Shown: positions 24,166 to 32,730, counted from the stretch's first letter. The stretch: 53,130 nucleotides of DNA from Paracoccus sigandri (GCF_003709565.1 NZ_QNRC01000029.1:1-53130), one strand, 5' to 3'. The notes: a model not told the origin generated them from the letters alone. Translations and numbers: made by a program.

Positions 24166-24531
24166 TCAGGCGCCGCGATCCTGTTCGTCCTTGGCCCACA
24201 GATAGCCGATGAAGGCGCCCTTCACCAGGCGCAGCAGCAGCAAGGTCAGCACCGTGGTGACGGCCGTGGTGATGACCAGCAGCATCACCGGCGACGGCCG
24301 GAAGATCACCCAGGTGAAGCCGATCAGCGGGATCAGCAACAGCAGCATGATCGTCATCGCGAAGAAGGCCGGCCCGTCCGCCGCCGGATAGCGGCCCAGG
24401 GGCGCCTTGCAGATCTCGCATTCGGCGGGGACGGCCAGGTAGCCGCGCAGCAGTTGCCCCTTGCCGCAGGCCGGGCAACGGTTCCGCAGCCCCCTGGTCA
24501 CCGCCATGCTGGTTTCGCGCTCTGCCGACAT
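24166..24531 (-). CDS. DUF983 family membrane protein
   Basis: The 121-residue protein starts with a zinc-ribbon-like pair of CxxC motifs (CPACGKG and CEICKAPLG, residues 19-44) and then has two membrane helices (about 55-75 and 80-102). This matches DUF983, a short family common in Rhizobiales and Rhodobacterales, often near cytochrome oxidase or membrane-biogenesis genes; its role is unknown. GAGGGGA precedes the ATG at 24531. It is convergent with the phosphotransacylase gene (21 bp between stops) and divergent from the flavin monooxygenase gene. Confidence 0.85.
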   Translation of the reverse strand: MSAERETSMAVTRGLRNRCPACGKGQLLRGYLAVPAECEICKAPLGRYPAADGPAFFAMTIMLLLLIPLIGFTWVIFRPSPVMLLVITTAVTTVLTLLLLRLVKGAFIGYLWAKDEQDRGA

Positions 24532-24614
24532 CGTGATCCCCTCTGCAAACCGACCGGGTGAAACTGGCGCGAACCCTGCCGTTGTCGATGCGTCATTTCG
24601 GCACGCGCCGCCGC

Positions 24615-24629
24615 TTAGGAACAGCCTAA
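24615..24629. promoter_or_regulatory. Palindrome upstream of the flavin monooxygenase gene
   Basis: TTAGG-AACAG-CCTAA is a perfect 15-bp inverted repeat, 113 bp before the monooxygenase ATG and 84 bp before the DUF983 ATG. Size and symmetry fit a LysR or other dimeric regulator; the LysR gene that ends this cluster (27316) is the obvious candidate. Confidence 0.45.
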
Positions 24630-24643
24630 CCAATGCAACGCCA

Positions 24644-24656
24644 GAACGTAATGTTC
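24644..24656. promoter_or_regulatory. Second palindrome upstream of the flavin monooxygenase gene
   Basis: GAAC-GTAAT-GTTC is a perfect inverted repeat with centre 28 bp (about 2.7 helical turns) from the centre of the palindrome at 24615-24629. Two unlike sites may mean two regulators or a tetramer's weak and strong sites. Confidence 0.4.
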
Positions 24657-24741
24657 CGGCGGATCGCGGCTCGATTAAACCCGGTGTCCAGGACCGCCGC
24701 CTTCCGCCGCATGGGCGTGGAGGCCGACAAGGGAACAGGTG

Positions 24742-26052
24742 ATGCGGGTTGAAGGAATTGACACTCTGGTGATCGGGGCCGGCCAGGCCGGGCTGGCGAT
24801 GAGCGAGCATCTGACGGCAGGCGGCATCCCGCATCTGGTGCTGGAACGCGACCGGATCGCCGAACGCTGGCGCACCGCGCGGTGGGATTCGCTGGTCGCG
24901 AACGGCCCCGCCTGGCATGACCGCTTCCCCGGCATGAGCTTTGACGAGATCGACCCCAGCGTCGGCCCCGACGATTTCCCCTCGAAGGACCTGGTCGCGG
25001 GCTACATGGAGGCCTATGCAAGGCGGATCGAGGCCCCCGTGCGCACCGGCGTCGAGGTCCAGCAGGTCCGGCGGCTGGAGGGCCGGCAGGGTTTCCGGGT
25101 GCAGACCTCGGAGGGCGTGATCGAGGCGCTGCGCGTCGTCGCCGCGACCGGGCCGTTCCAGAAGCCGGTCATCCCGCCGGTAATCCCCGAAGGCGTGGGC
25201 CTGGTGCAGATCCATTCCAGCGACTATCGCAACCCCGGCCAGCTTGCGGCGGGCGCGGTGCTGGTGGTCGGCGCGGGCTCCTCGGGCGTGCAGATCGCGG
25301 ACGAGCTGATGCGGGCCGGCCGCCGGGTCTATCTGTCAGTCGGGCCGCATGACCGCCCGCCGCGGTCCTATCGCGGGCGGGATTTCTGCTGGTGGCTGGG
25401 CGTGCTGGGCAAGTGGGACATGCCTGCGCCCGCGCCGGGGACCGAACATGTCACCATCGCCGTCAGCGGCGCGCGCGGCGGCGAGACGATCGACTTCCGC
25501 CGGCTGGCGCGGCAGGGGATCACCCTCTTGGGCCGCACCGAGGCTTGGCGGGACGGCCTGCTGGCCTTCGCGGGCGATCTGGTGGCCAATCTCGCCGATG
25601 GCGACGCCAATCACGACGGGCTGCTGGACGAGGCCGACGCCTATGTCGCCCGGAACGGCCTGGACCTGCCCGAGGAGCCCGAGGCGCGGCGGCGCCCTCC
25701 CGATGCGGAATGCATCCGCGATCCGATCCGCGCGCTGGACCCGGCGGCGGCCGGGATCGCCACCGTCATCTGGGCGACGGGCTTTTCGACCGACTACGGC
25801 TGGATGAAGGTCGACGCCTTCGACGAAGGCGGCCGCCCGATCCACCAGCGCGGCGTCTCGACCGAGCCGGGCATCTATTTCCTGGGCCTGCCCTGGCAGT
25901 CGCGCCGCGGCTCCAGCTTCATCTGGGGGGTCTGGCACGATGCCCGGCACCTGGCCGAACAGATCGCCATCCAGCGCGGATACCTGGCCTATCGGCCCCC
26001 GTCGCAGGCCCGGCCGAACCGGCCCGATCATGCCCATGTCGCGCAGCGATAG
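24742..26052 (+). CDS. Flavin-containing monooxygenase (CzcO/FMO-like)
   Basis: The 436-residue protein has two dinucleotide-binding motifs: the FAD site GAGQAG (residues 12-17) and the NADPH site GAGSSG (177-182), with the ATGPFQKP link between them and the late IWATGFSTDYGW motif. This is the layout of class B flavin monooxygenases that oxidise N or S atoms or carry out Baeyer-Villiger reactions. The full FMO fingerprint FxGxxxHxxxY/F is not clear; the related region reads IHSSDYRNP. It starts a plus-strand cluster with a RidA protein, a DUF1028 protein and a LysR regulator, which points to catabolism of a nitrogen compound that yields a reactive enamine or imine. The substrate is unknown. 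Confidence 0.85.
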   Translation: MRVEGIDTLVIGAGQAGLAMSEHLTAGGIPHLVLERDRIAERWRTARWDSLVANGPAWHDRFPGMSFDEIDPSVGPDDFPSKDLVAGYMEAYARRIEAPVRTGVEVQQVRRLEGRQGFRVQTSEGVIEALRVVAATGPFQKPVIPPVIPEGVGLVQIHSSDYRNPGQLAAGAVLVVGAGSSGVQIADELMRAGRRVYLSVGPHDRPPRSYRGRDFCWWLGVLGKWDMPAPAPGTEHVTIAVSGARGGETIDFRRLARQGITLLGRTEAWRDGLLAFAGDLVANLADGDANHDGLLDEADAYVARNGLDLPEEPEARRRPPDAECIRDPIRALDPAAAGIATVIWATGFSTDYGWMKVDAFDEGGRPIHQRGVSTEPGIYFLGLPWQSRRGSSFIWGVWHDARHLAEQIAIQRGYLAYRPPSQARPNRPDHAHVAQR

Positions 26053-26097
26053 GCCGGACCTTCCTTTCACGCCCGCCCGCCCCAGCAGGAGACCACG

Positions 26098-26514
26098 ATG
26101 GCCCATACCCGCATCCGCAAGTTCAACACCCGCGACAGCTATCCCGAGCAGAGCCTGGACAACGATCTCTGCCAGGCCGTGGTCACGCAGGGCGGCAGGA
26201 TCGTCTGGCTGCGCGGCCAGTGCCCGCAGAGCCTGGACGATGCCAGGAACATCGACAGCCACGACCCGGTCGAACAGACCCACAAGGTCATGCAGAACAT
26301 CCGCCAGCTGATCGAGGAGGCGGGCGGCCGGATGGAGCATCTGGTGAAGGTCGTGGTCTACATCACCGACATCCGCCACCGGGAAGCGGTCTACCGGACG
26401 ATGGGCGAATATATCCGCGGCGTGCATCCGGTCTCGACCGGGCTGGTCGTCTCGGCGCTGGCCCGGCCGGAATGGCTGGTCGAGATCGACGGCACCGCGG
26501 TCATCCCGGACTGA
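26098..26514 (+). CDS. RidA/YjgF/Rid-family protein
   Basis: The 138-residue protein has the Rid fold: VWLRGQCPQSLD near the start, EQTHKVMQNIRQLIEEAGG, VKVVVYITDI and the C-terminal STGLVVSALARPEWLVEIDG. RidA proteins deaminate reactive enamine/imine intermediates made by PLP or flavin enzymes. The arginine in ALARPEW sits where archetypal RidA has its catalytic Arg105, but the surrounding residues differ, so it belongs to one of the Rid2-7 subgroups. A strong AGGAG precedes the ATG. It lies 45 bp after the monooxygenase and 4 bp before the DUF1028 gene, consistent with use on a product of the monooxygenase. Confidence 0.9.
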   Translation: MAHTRIRKFNTRDSYPEQSLDNDLCQAVVTQGGRIVWLRGQCPQSLDDARNIDSHDPVEQTHKVMQNIRQLIEEAGGRMEHLVKVVVYITDIRHREAVYRTMGEYIRGVHPVSTGLVVSALARPEWLVEIDGTAVIPD

Positions 26515-26518
26515 TGCC

Positions 26519-27193
26519 ATGACCTTTTCCCTCGTCGCCCGCTGCCCCCGGACCGGCATGTTCGGAATCGCCGTCGCCTCGTCTTCCCCGGCGGTCGCGG
26601 CGCGCTGCGCCCATGCCCGCGCGGGGGTCGGCGCGGTCGCCTCGCAGAACGTGACGGACCCGCGGCTCGGGCCGATGGCGCTGGATCTGATGGCAGGCGG
26701 GATGACGGCCGCTGGCGCAGTGGCCGAAATCGTCAGGCAGGCCCGGTTCGTCGACTACCGGCAGGTCCTGGCGGTGGACCGGGCGGGCGGAACCGCGATC
26801 CATTCCGGGCCGAACTCGCTTGGCATCTGGACGCAGGCGCAGGACGAAAACGTCGCCTCGGGCGGGAACCTGCTGGCCAACGGCGACGTGCCGCAGGCCA
26901 TCGTGGACGGCTTCCTGGGCGCGACCGGACATCTGGGCGACCGGCTGATCGCTGCCATGCGCGCCGGCCTCGCGGCGGGCGGCGAGGCCGGGCCGATCCA
27001 TTCGGCGGGCATGAAGATCGTCGACAAGCTCGACTGGCCCATCGCGGACCTGCGCTGCGACTGGACCGAGGATTGCCCGATCGAGGCCGTCGCCACGGCC
27101 TGGCAGGTCTACAAGCCGCAGATCGACGCCTATGTCCAGCGCGCGCTGGACCCGCGCGCCGCCCCCTCCTACGGCGTGCCGGGCGACGAGTGA
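26519..27193 (+). CDS. DUF1028 family protein (Ntn-hydrolase-like fold)
   Basis: The 224-residue protein matches DUF1028: TFSLVARCPRTGMFGIAVAS at the start, GVGAVASQNVTDPRLGP, and NLLANGDVPQAIVDGFLGA. The family has a fold related to Ntn-hydrolases, yet no enzyme activity is established to my knowledge; members often sit beside FMO or RidA genes or amide-degrading operons. The start lies 4 bp after the RidA stop, so both are co-translated. A hydrolase acting on an amide or imide product of the upstream enzymes is a fair guess only. The C-terminal peptidoglycan-binding extension found in some members is absent. Confidence 0.88.
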   Translation: MTFSLVARCPRTGMFGIAVASSSPAVAARCAHARAGVGAVASQNVTDPRLGPMALDLMAGGMTAAGAVAEIVRQARFVDYRQVLAVDRAGGTAIHSGPNSLGIWTQAQDENVASGGNLLANGDVPQAIVDGFLGATGHLGDRLIAAMRAGLAAGGEAGPIHSAGMKIVDKLDWPIADLRCDWTEDCPIEAVATAWQVYKPQIDAYVQRALDPRAAPSYGVPGDE

Positions 27194-27315
27194 CGCGCGA
27201 CGAATGATGGGGCCCCCGCCGGCCGCCTTGCCCCGGCCCGGTCTTTCCCTTAGCGTTCCCGGCTGCGGCCCGGCGCGCCGGGTGCGGGATCCGGGCGGGC
27301 GGAAGGACCAGGACG

Positions 27316-28257
27316 ATGCCTCTTCGCTATACCCTGCGGCAGCTGGAATATCTGGTGGCGGTCGGCGAGGCGGGCAGCATCGTCGCGGCGGCCCAGCAGG
27401 TCAATGTCTCGCCCCCCTCGATCTCGGCGGGCGTCTCGCATCTCGAGGAAGAGCTGGGCGTCCAGCTGTTCGTCCGCCACCACGCGCAGGGCCTGACCCC
27501 GACGCTTGCCGGGCGCAAGCTTCTGGACCAGGCGCAGCTGGTGCTGCGGCAGGCGGCGGCGCTGCGCGACCTGGCGGGCGAGCTGTCGGGCTCGGTCCGC
27601 GGGCCGCTGTTGATCGGCTGCCTCAGCAGCTTCGCGCAGGTGGTCCTGCCGGGGCTGAGGCGCAGCTTCGTCGACGCCTATCCCGAGGTCCGCATCTCGC
27701 AGATCGAGGCCGACCAGGCCGAGCTGTTCAGCCTGCTGCGCCAAGCGCGGGTCGACCTGGCACTGACCTATGACCTGGACCTGCCGGGCGACCTGAAATT
27801 CTTCCCGATGCTGGAACTGCCGCCGCTGGTGGCGATCGGCGAGGACCACCCCCTGGGCCATCTGCCCGAGGTCTCGGTCGAGGAGCTGGCGCCCCATCCG
27901 ATGGTGCTTCTGGACCTGCCGCTCAGCGCGGATTATTTCCTGTCCTTCTTCAGCCAGCAGGACCTGCGCGCCAATATCGCCGAGCGGACGCGCGACATGG
28001 CGGTGATGCGCAGCCTGGTCGCCAACGGCTTCGGCTATTCCATCGTCAATGTCCGGCCCCTGAACGACCTGGCCCCGGACGGCCGGCCGCTTCGCTTCAT
28101 CCCGCTCTCCGGCAATCCGCGCCCGATGCGGATGGGAATGCTGATGAGCACGGCGGTGGAGCGCAGCCAGCTTCACCGGACCTTCCTCGGCAGCGCCGAT
28201 GCCTGGATCAGGCAGCACCGCGCCCGCCTTTCCGGCAGCCCCGGCCCCGCCGCCTGA
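27316..28257 (+). CDS. LysR-family transcriptional regulator
   Basis: The 313-residue protein has the LysR helix-turn-helix (residues 4-63, QLEYLVAVGEAGSIVAAAQQ and FVRHHAQGLTPTLAG) and a substrate-binding domain (90-295). It lies in the same direction, 122 bp behind the DUF1028 gene, with GGAAGGACCAGGACG before its ATG. LysR genes usually sit divergent from their targets; here it follows them, and the two palindromes at 24615-24656 are the best candidates for its sites. Effector unknown. It is followed by a strong hairpin at 28316-28338. Confidence 0.9.
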   Translation: MPLRYTLRQLEYLVAVGEAGSIVAAAQQVNVSPPSISAGVSHLEEELGVQLFVRHHAQGLTPTLAGRKLLDQAQLVLRQAAALRDLAGELSGSVRGPLLIGCLSSFAQVVLPGLRRSFVDAYPEVRISQIEADQAELFSLLRQARVDLALTYDLDLPGDLKFFPMLELPPLVAIGEDHPLGHLPEVSVEELAPHPMVLLDLPLSADYFLSFFSQQDLRANIAERTRDMAVMRSLVANGFGYSIVNVRPLNDLAPDGRPLRFIPLSGNPRPMRMGMLMSTAVERSQLHRTFLGSADAWIRQHRARLSGSPGPAA

Positions 28258-28280
28258 CGCCGCCGCCCCTGCTGCACGCG

Positions 28281-28338
28281 CCCCTCGCACTCCTTGAAAA
28301 TACCTCACAGGGGGTCCGGGGGACGTGAAGTCCCCCGG
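28281..28338. terminator. Repeat-family element with strong terminator hairpin
   Basis: The element starts CCCCTCGCACTCCTTGAAAA (28281) and ends in CCGGGGGAC-GTGAA-GTCCCCCGG (28316-28338), a perfect 9-bp stem. It separates the LysR gene from the convergent helicase gene and can act on both strands. The first 25 bp recur inverted at 34888-34912 with a single difference, so this is a dispersed intergenic element of the genome. Confidence 0.7.
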
Positions 28339-28373
28339 CTTTCGCGGGACGCAGATCGCCGCGCGGCGCCGGA

Positions 28374-29960
28374 TCACTCGTCTTCCGCCTCCAGCGCCAG
28401 CGCGGCGGCGGGCGCCTCCAGGTCGTCGGTCGCCAGCCCGCCCGAGGGCCGCGCCAGCCGCGCCTTCGTCACCCACAGCAGCCGTTCCTGCGCGCGGGTG
28501 ATGGCGACATAGGCCAGGCGTTTCCACAGCGGCACCCCGGCCTCGCTGCGGTTCGACCAGGCGGCGGCAGAGATGTCGGGGCCGAAGACCTGTACATCGG
28601 GCCATTGCGAGCCCTGCGCCTTGTGGATCGTCACCGCCGCGCCATGCAGGAAGGCCGCGCCCATGCGGGCGGCATAGGGGATGAAGGGCTCCTCCTGGCC
28701 CGGCTGCTCGATCTTGACGATGCTGGCGGCGGACAGGCGCGGCTCCTCGGCGCCGATCACGTGCAGGCGGGAGAAGCCCGGCTTGCGGCCCGGCCCCAGA
28801 TAGACCACCTGCGCACCCTTGATCAGCCCGCGCGCCTCCAGGTCGATGCGCTTCTTGCGGTGCTTCAGCGGCAGCTCCAGCCCGTCGCAGACCAGCGGCT
28901 CGCCCGGCAGCAGCGCATCGCCCGGCGCGCCATGGGCGGCGCGGAATGCGTGGATCAGCCGGATCCGCGTCGCATTGCGCCAGACCAGCACCGGGCTGCG
29001 CGCCATCAGGTCGCTTTCCACGCGCTCGGCCCAGACGACGCGGGGATCGCGGGCGGCGGCCTGGCGGACCAGCCGCTCGAACCCGTCGAAATCCAGGGCC
29101 TCGTCGCCAAGCGCATGGGCCAGGTCCAGGATCGGGCTGTCGTCCGCCTGCCGGTGGACGCGGTTCAGGATCAGCCGCTGGCCGGCGGCCAGCCGGTCGA
29201 AGACCATCTCGCCCGATTGCCCGACCGGGGCCAGCTGCGCCGGATCGCCGAACAGCACCAGCACCGGAAAGATCTCGCGCAGGTCGTCGAACTGCCGCTC
29301 GTCCAGCATCGAGGCCTCGTCGATCAGCCCGACATCCAGCCCGTCCTCGCGCCGTTTCCAGCCCCGGATGAAATCCGAGCCGCGCAGCCCCGCCGCCGCC
29401 AGGGCGCCGGGGATCGAGGCGTGCTGGTCGTAGAAGGCCTTGGCGCGGTCCAGCGCCTCGTCCGTCAGCCCCGCCTGCAGCAGCGAGTCGGTGGTCGGCC
29501 GCGGCCCTTCGCCGGCCAGCCATTCGGCGATGCGCTCGTATTCCGGGTCATAGACCGGGCTGTAGAGGATGCGGTGGATCGTCGTCGCCGGCACGCCGCG
29601 GGTGCGCAGCACGAAGGCGGCCTTGTTCGTCGGCGCCAGGATGGCGACGGTGCGGCGGTCGCGCCGCTTGCGGCCCTCGTAATCGGCGCTGATGACATCG
29701 ACCCCGGCCTCGCGCAGGGCGCGGGTGATTTCCGACAGCAGCAGCGTCTTGCCGGACCCCGCCTTGCCGATCACCGCCATGACCCGGCCCTTGCCGGGCC
29801 GCGGCGGGCTGATCTCCTCGGCCACCAGGTCGATCCCGGCCCCGGCAAAGGTCTCGGCCAGCGCATCCCAGGCCTCGGCCTGGTCGGGCGACAGTTGCGG
29901 GGCCGTGCGCCCCTTGTCGGCGGCGGTATTCGGTTCGGAAAGGGGAAGCTGGCCGGTCAT
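28374..29960 (-). CDS. SF1B DNA helicase, RecD/Dda-like
   Basis: The 528-residue protein shows SF1B helicase motifs: Walker A GKAGSGKT (residues 65-72), APTNKAA (Ia), Walker B LIDEASML, motif III LFGDPAQLAPVG, TIHKAQGSQW (V) and AYVAITRAQERL (VI). It lacks RecB/RecC partners and the long N-terminal domain of RecD2, so it resembles stand-alone Dda/RecD-like 5'-3' helicases. A C-terminal region rich in Ala and Glu follows. It lies 122 bp downstream of ccr on the same strand, behind a hairpin, and is probably a separate unit. The function in repair or replication restart is inferred from family only. Confidence 0.88.
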   Translation of the reverse strand: MTGQLPLSEPNTAADKGRTAPQLSPDQAEAWDALAETFAGAGIDLVAEEISPPRPGKGRVMAVIGKAGSGKTLLLSEITRALREAGVDVISADYEGRKRRDRRTVAILAPTNKAAFVLRTRGVPATTIHRILYSPVYDPEYERIAEWLAGEGPRPTTDSLLQAGLTDEALDRAKAFYDQHASIPGALAAAGLRGSDFIRGWKRREDGLDVGLIDEASMLDERQFDDLREIFPVLVLFGDPAQLAPVGQSGEMVFDRLAAGQRLILNRVHRQADDSPILDLAHALGDEALDFDGFERLVRQAAARDPRVVWAERVESDLMARSPVLVWRNATRIRLIHAFRAAHGAPGDALLPGEPLVCDGLELPLKHRKKRIDLEARGLIKGAQVVYLGPGRKPGFSRLHVIGAEEPRLSAASIVKIEQPGQEEPFIPYAARMGAAFLHGAAVTIHKAQGSQWPDVQVFGPDISAAAWSNRSEAGVPLWKRLAYVAITRAQERLLWVTKARLARPSGGLATDDLEAPAAALALEAEDE

Positions 29961-30035
29961 GCTCCCGGTCTAGCGCGGCAGGCGGGCAAAGCGAAGGGGA
30001 TTTGCGTGGCGGCAGGATGGCGGGCGCAGCAGAAC

Positions 30036-30057
30036 GGGCCGCGATTTCCCGCGGCCC
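30036..30057 (-). terminator. Hairpin downstream of ccr
   Basis: GGGCCGCG-ATTTCC-CGCGGCCC is a perfect 8-bp stem, 26 bp beyond the ccr stop on the minus strand. The following T-run is weak (GTTCT), so termination may be partial and allow read-through into the helicase gene. Confidence 0.6.
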
Positions 30058-30082
30058 CTCCGAAATTCGCAATGTTGCAGGA

Positions 30083-31372
30083 TCACCGCCGCCCGGCTTC
30101 CAGCGCGTCCTCGAAGGTGCGCAGCCCGGTGGTCGGGGCCTGGACCAGCACCGACATGTTGCCCGGCTTGTGCTGGTTCTTGTACATCTTCATATGCGCC
30201 TGCGGGATCTCGGCCCAGGGGAAGACCTCGGACATGCAGGGGTCCAGGCGGCGTTCCAGCATCAGCTGGTTGGCGGCGCTGGCCTGTTTCAGATGCGCGA
30301 AATGCGACCCCTGGATGCGCTTCTGGTGCATCCACAGGTAGCGCACGTCGAAGGTGCAGTTGAAGCCCGTGGTGCCGGCGCAGATCACCACCATGCCGCC
30401 CTTCTTGCAGACCAGGGTCGAGACCGGGAAGGTCGCCTCGCCCGGATGCTCGAAGACGATGTCGACATTGTTGCCCTTGCCGGTGATGTCCCAGATCGCC
30501 TTGCCGAACTTGCGCGCCTCGGTGAACCACTCCTTGTATTCCGGGGTGTTCACCTTGGGCAATTGCCCCCAGCAGCTGAATTCCTTGCGGTTGATGACGC
30601 CCTTGGCGCCCAGCCCCATGACGAAATCGCGCTTGTCCTCTTCGCTGATGACGCCGATGGCGTTGCCGCCCGCCGCGTTGATCAGCTGGATCGCATAGGA
30701 GCCAAGCCCGCCCGAGGCGCCCCAGACCAGCACGTTCATGCCCGGCTTCAACTCGTGCGGCTCGTGCCCGAACAGCATCCGGTAGGCGGTGGCCAGGGTC
30801 AGCGTGTAGCAGGCCGATTCCTCCCAGGTCAGGTGGCGCGGGCGCGGCATCAGCTGTTGGGCCTGGACACGGGTGAACTGCGCGAAGCTGCCGTCGGGCG
30901 TCTCGTAGCCCCAGATGCGCTGGCTGGGCGAATGCATCGGATCGCCGCCGTTGCAATGCTCGTCGTCGCCGTCATCCTGGTTGCAGTGGATCACCACCTC
31001 GTCGCCGACCTTCCAGCGCTTGACCTTGCTGCCGACGGCCCAGACGATGCCCGAGGCGTCCGACCCCGCGATGTGATATTCCGCGCCATGGCCGTCGAAG
31101 GGGCTGATCGGCTGGCCGAGGCCCGCCCAGATGCCGTTGTAGTTGACGCCCGCCGCCATCACCAGGACCAGCACCTCGTTGCTGTCGATCTCGGGGACGT
31201 CCACGACCTCCAGCTGCATGGCCTTGTCGGGCTCTCCATGGCGTTCGCGGCGGATCGCCCAGGCGTGCATCTGCCGGGGCACATGGCCCAGGGGCGGCAT
31301 TTCGCCGATCTCGTAGAGGTCCTTCTGGGGCGCCTCGTAGGGCGCGATCGGGGTCGGTGCGTCGAGGGCCAT
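30083..31372 (-). CDS. ccr: Crotonyl-CoA carboxylase/reductase
   Basis: The 429-residue protein is a medium-chain reductase of the Ccr type: PRQMHAWAIRRERHGEPD, GVNYNGIWAGLGQP, the loop HCNQDDGDDEHCNGGDP that is characteristic of Ccr, the Rossmann motif VWGASGGLGSYAIQL and FEHPGEATFP, with a C-terminus MSVLVQAPTTGLRTF. Ccr reduces and carboxylates crotonyl-CoA to ethylmalonyl-CoA with NADPH and CO2, the key step of the ethylmalonyl-CoA pathway. The ATG at 31372 is chosen since GGAGAA precedes it and family members start MALD; an in-frame ATG at 31384 would add four residues. ecm lies nearby in the opposite direction. The upstream region has a hairpin and TTGC-rich repeats that may bind a RamB-type regulator. 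Confidence 0.97.
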   Translation of the reverse strand: MALDAPTPIAPYEAPQKDLYEIGEMPPLGHVPRQMHAWAIRRERHGEPDKAMQLEVVDVPEIDSNEVLVLVMAAGVNYNGIWAGLGQPISPFDGHGAEYHIAGSDASGIVWAVGSKVKRWKVGDEVVIHCNQDDGDDEHCNGGDPMHSPSQRIWGYETPDGSFAQFTRVQAQQLMPRPRHLTWEESACYTLTLATAYRMLFGHEPHELKPGMNVLVWGASGGLGSYAIQLINAAGGNAIGVISEEDKRDFVMGLGAKGVINRKEFSCWGQLPKVNTPEYKEWFTEARKFGKAIWDITGKGNNVDIVFEHPGEATFPVSTLVCKKGGMVVICAGTTGFNCTFDVRYLWMHQKRIQGSHFAHLKQASAANQLMLERRLDPCMSEVFPWAEIPQAHMKMYKNQHKPGNMSVLVQAPTTGLRTFEDALEAGRR

Positions 31373-31395
31373 CAGCTTCTCCATGCTTGTGCCGC

Positions 31396-31423
31396 GGCGC
31401 AGAATCGCCGGGTATCCTGCGCC
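31396..31423 (-). promoter_or_regulatory. Hairpin in the ccr 5' leader
   Basis: GGCGCAG (31396-31402) pairs with CTGCGCC (31417-31423), a perfect 7-bp stem with a 14-base loop, 24 bp before the preferred ccr ATG. It could be an operator or an RNA structure in the leader. No known riboswitch was recognised. Confidence 0.45.
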
Positions 31424-31436
31424 GTGCTAACTTTCG

Positions 31437-31476
31437 TTGCGCAATATTGCAATAGGCAAGGGGCATTCATGCGCAA
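31437..31476. promoter_or_regulatory. Repeated TTGC(G)CAA cores in the ccr promoter region
   Basis: TTGCGCAATATTGCAATA (31437-31454) holds two TTGC-type cores exactly 10 bp apart, one helical turn, and a third, TGCGCAA, begins at 31470. ScfR/RamB-type regulators are known to bind TTTGCAAA-like sites, so this is a candidate operator for ccr. The core is short and related motifs occur elsewhere in the window (for example 40785). Confidence 0.5.
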
Positions 31477-31665
31477 TAATATGACCCAATCGTTACAGAT
31501 GAGGCGGTTTTTCTAGCCGCAGCGCAGCGGAATTGTGCCGGGCCGCGGCGTGCTGCCGCCTGCCCATGGCGGCAGACCGGACCTTGCCGGGGCGGATCCG
31601 CCGCCGCTAGATGCGACGCGAATCGGTTCCGCTGTTGCCCGTGTCAAAAGTATCGGAGAATTGGA

Positions 31666-32730
31666 ATGTCGCAGGGCGATGCCGTCGCACCGGCGCGGGA
31701 CCCCCGCCCGGACCTTCCCGTCGAGACCGCCAGGGCGCTGGCCATCGCCATCCTGGTCAGCTTCCACGTCATCGGCGGCGGCGAGGGCGGGCGCGGGCTG
31801 AATGTCCCCTATCCCCATGGCCTGCGGCTCTATGCCGACCTTCTGATCGATCTGCGAATGCCGCTTTTCGCCTTCATCGCCGGCGTGGTCTATGCGCTGC
31901 GCCCGGTCGAGCCGCGGCAATTGCCGGCCTTCCTGACCGGCAAGCTGCGGCGCCTGGCGCTGCCCGGCGTGACCGCGATCACGGTATTCCTGGCGATGGC
32001 CCAGCTGATGGGGTCCGAGGACATGATGGGCGGGCGCGTCTGGGAGGCCTATTTCCGGCACTATGCGATCTTCTGGTTCCTCCAGGCGATGCTGCTGATC
32101 TTCGCCGTCTATGGCAGCGCGGACATTCTCAGCCGGGGCCGGGTGCTTCTGCCGGCGCTGGTGCTGTCGATGGCGGCGGTGGCCCTGGGCCTGGGCTTCG
32201 ACAGCGACCTGATGGCCGCCGATCGCGTGACCCATCTGCTGGCCTACATGCTGCTGGGCGTGGCTTTCGTCCGCCATCATGCCCTGCTGCGGCGGCATGG
32301 TCGGGCGGTGCTGCTGCTGGCTTTGCTGGCGATGGGCGCGGGACTTGCGATGAACATCGCGACATTGCGGGCGACGGGGGCCTTCTCTTTCGAGCGGCTG
32401 GATCTGCAAAGCCTGCTGTTCGGCGGCGGGGCCTGCGTCGCGGCCTTCCTGCTGCTGCCGCGCCTGGGCCGGTTGCAATGGCTGGGCGCCTGTTCGCTGA
32501 CGATCTATCTGTATCACATCCTGGCGACATCGGCGTCGCGGCGGGTGCTGGAGCGGCTCGATGTCGATTCGCTGGCAATCCATGTGCTGGCCGGCACGGC
32601 CCTGGGGATCGCGCTGCCCGTGGCCCTGCACATGCTTGCAATGCGCTGGTCGGGCACGCGGCTGCTCGTGCTTGGCCTGCGTGCAAAGGGGGCAGCCCGG
32701 CCGGCGGCGCTGCCCAGGGTGCCGGCGTAA
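31666..32730 (+). CDS. Membrane acyltransferase (acyltransferase-3 family)
   Basis: The 354-residue protein has about ten membrane helices and acyltransferase-3 hallmarks: the N-terminal ETARALAIAILVSFHVIGG with the catalytic-type histidine after helix 1, RMPLFAFIAGVVYALRP in helix 2, and SLTIYLYHILATSASRR late. Such proteins (OafA, NodX, OpgC type) move acetyl or succinyl groups onto surface polysaccharides or lipids. GGAGAA precedes the ATG at 31666. It stands between ccr (divergent) and ecm (same direction, 105 bp further); no link to the ethylmalonyl-CoA pathway is expected from the family. The acceptor is unknown. Confidence 0.88.
   Translation: MSQGDAVAPARDPRPDLPVETARALAIAILVSFHVIGGGEGGRGLNVPYPHGLRLYADLLIDLRMPLFAFIAGVVYALRPVEPRQLPAFLTGKLRRLALPGVTAITVFLAMAQLMGSEDMMGGRVWEAYFRHYAIFWFLQAMLLIFAVYGSADILSRGRVLLPALVLSMAAVALGLGFDSDLMAADRVTHLLAYMLLGVAFVRHHALLRRHGRAVLLLALLAMGAGLAMNIATLRATGAFSFERLDLQSLLFGGGACVAAFLLLPRLGRLQWLGACSLTIYLYHILATSASRRVLERLDVDSLAIHVLAGTALGIALPVALHMLAMRWSGTRLLVLGLRAKGAARPAALPRVPA

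Noticed and set aside
31469..31516. Possible 15-codon leader peptide before the acyltransferase gene
   Set aside because: The frame starts at an ATG inside the TTGC-rich repeats, has no ribosome site and shows no run of regulatory codons.
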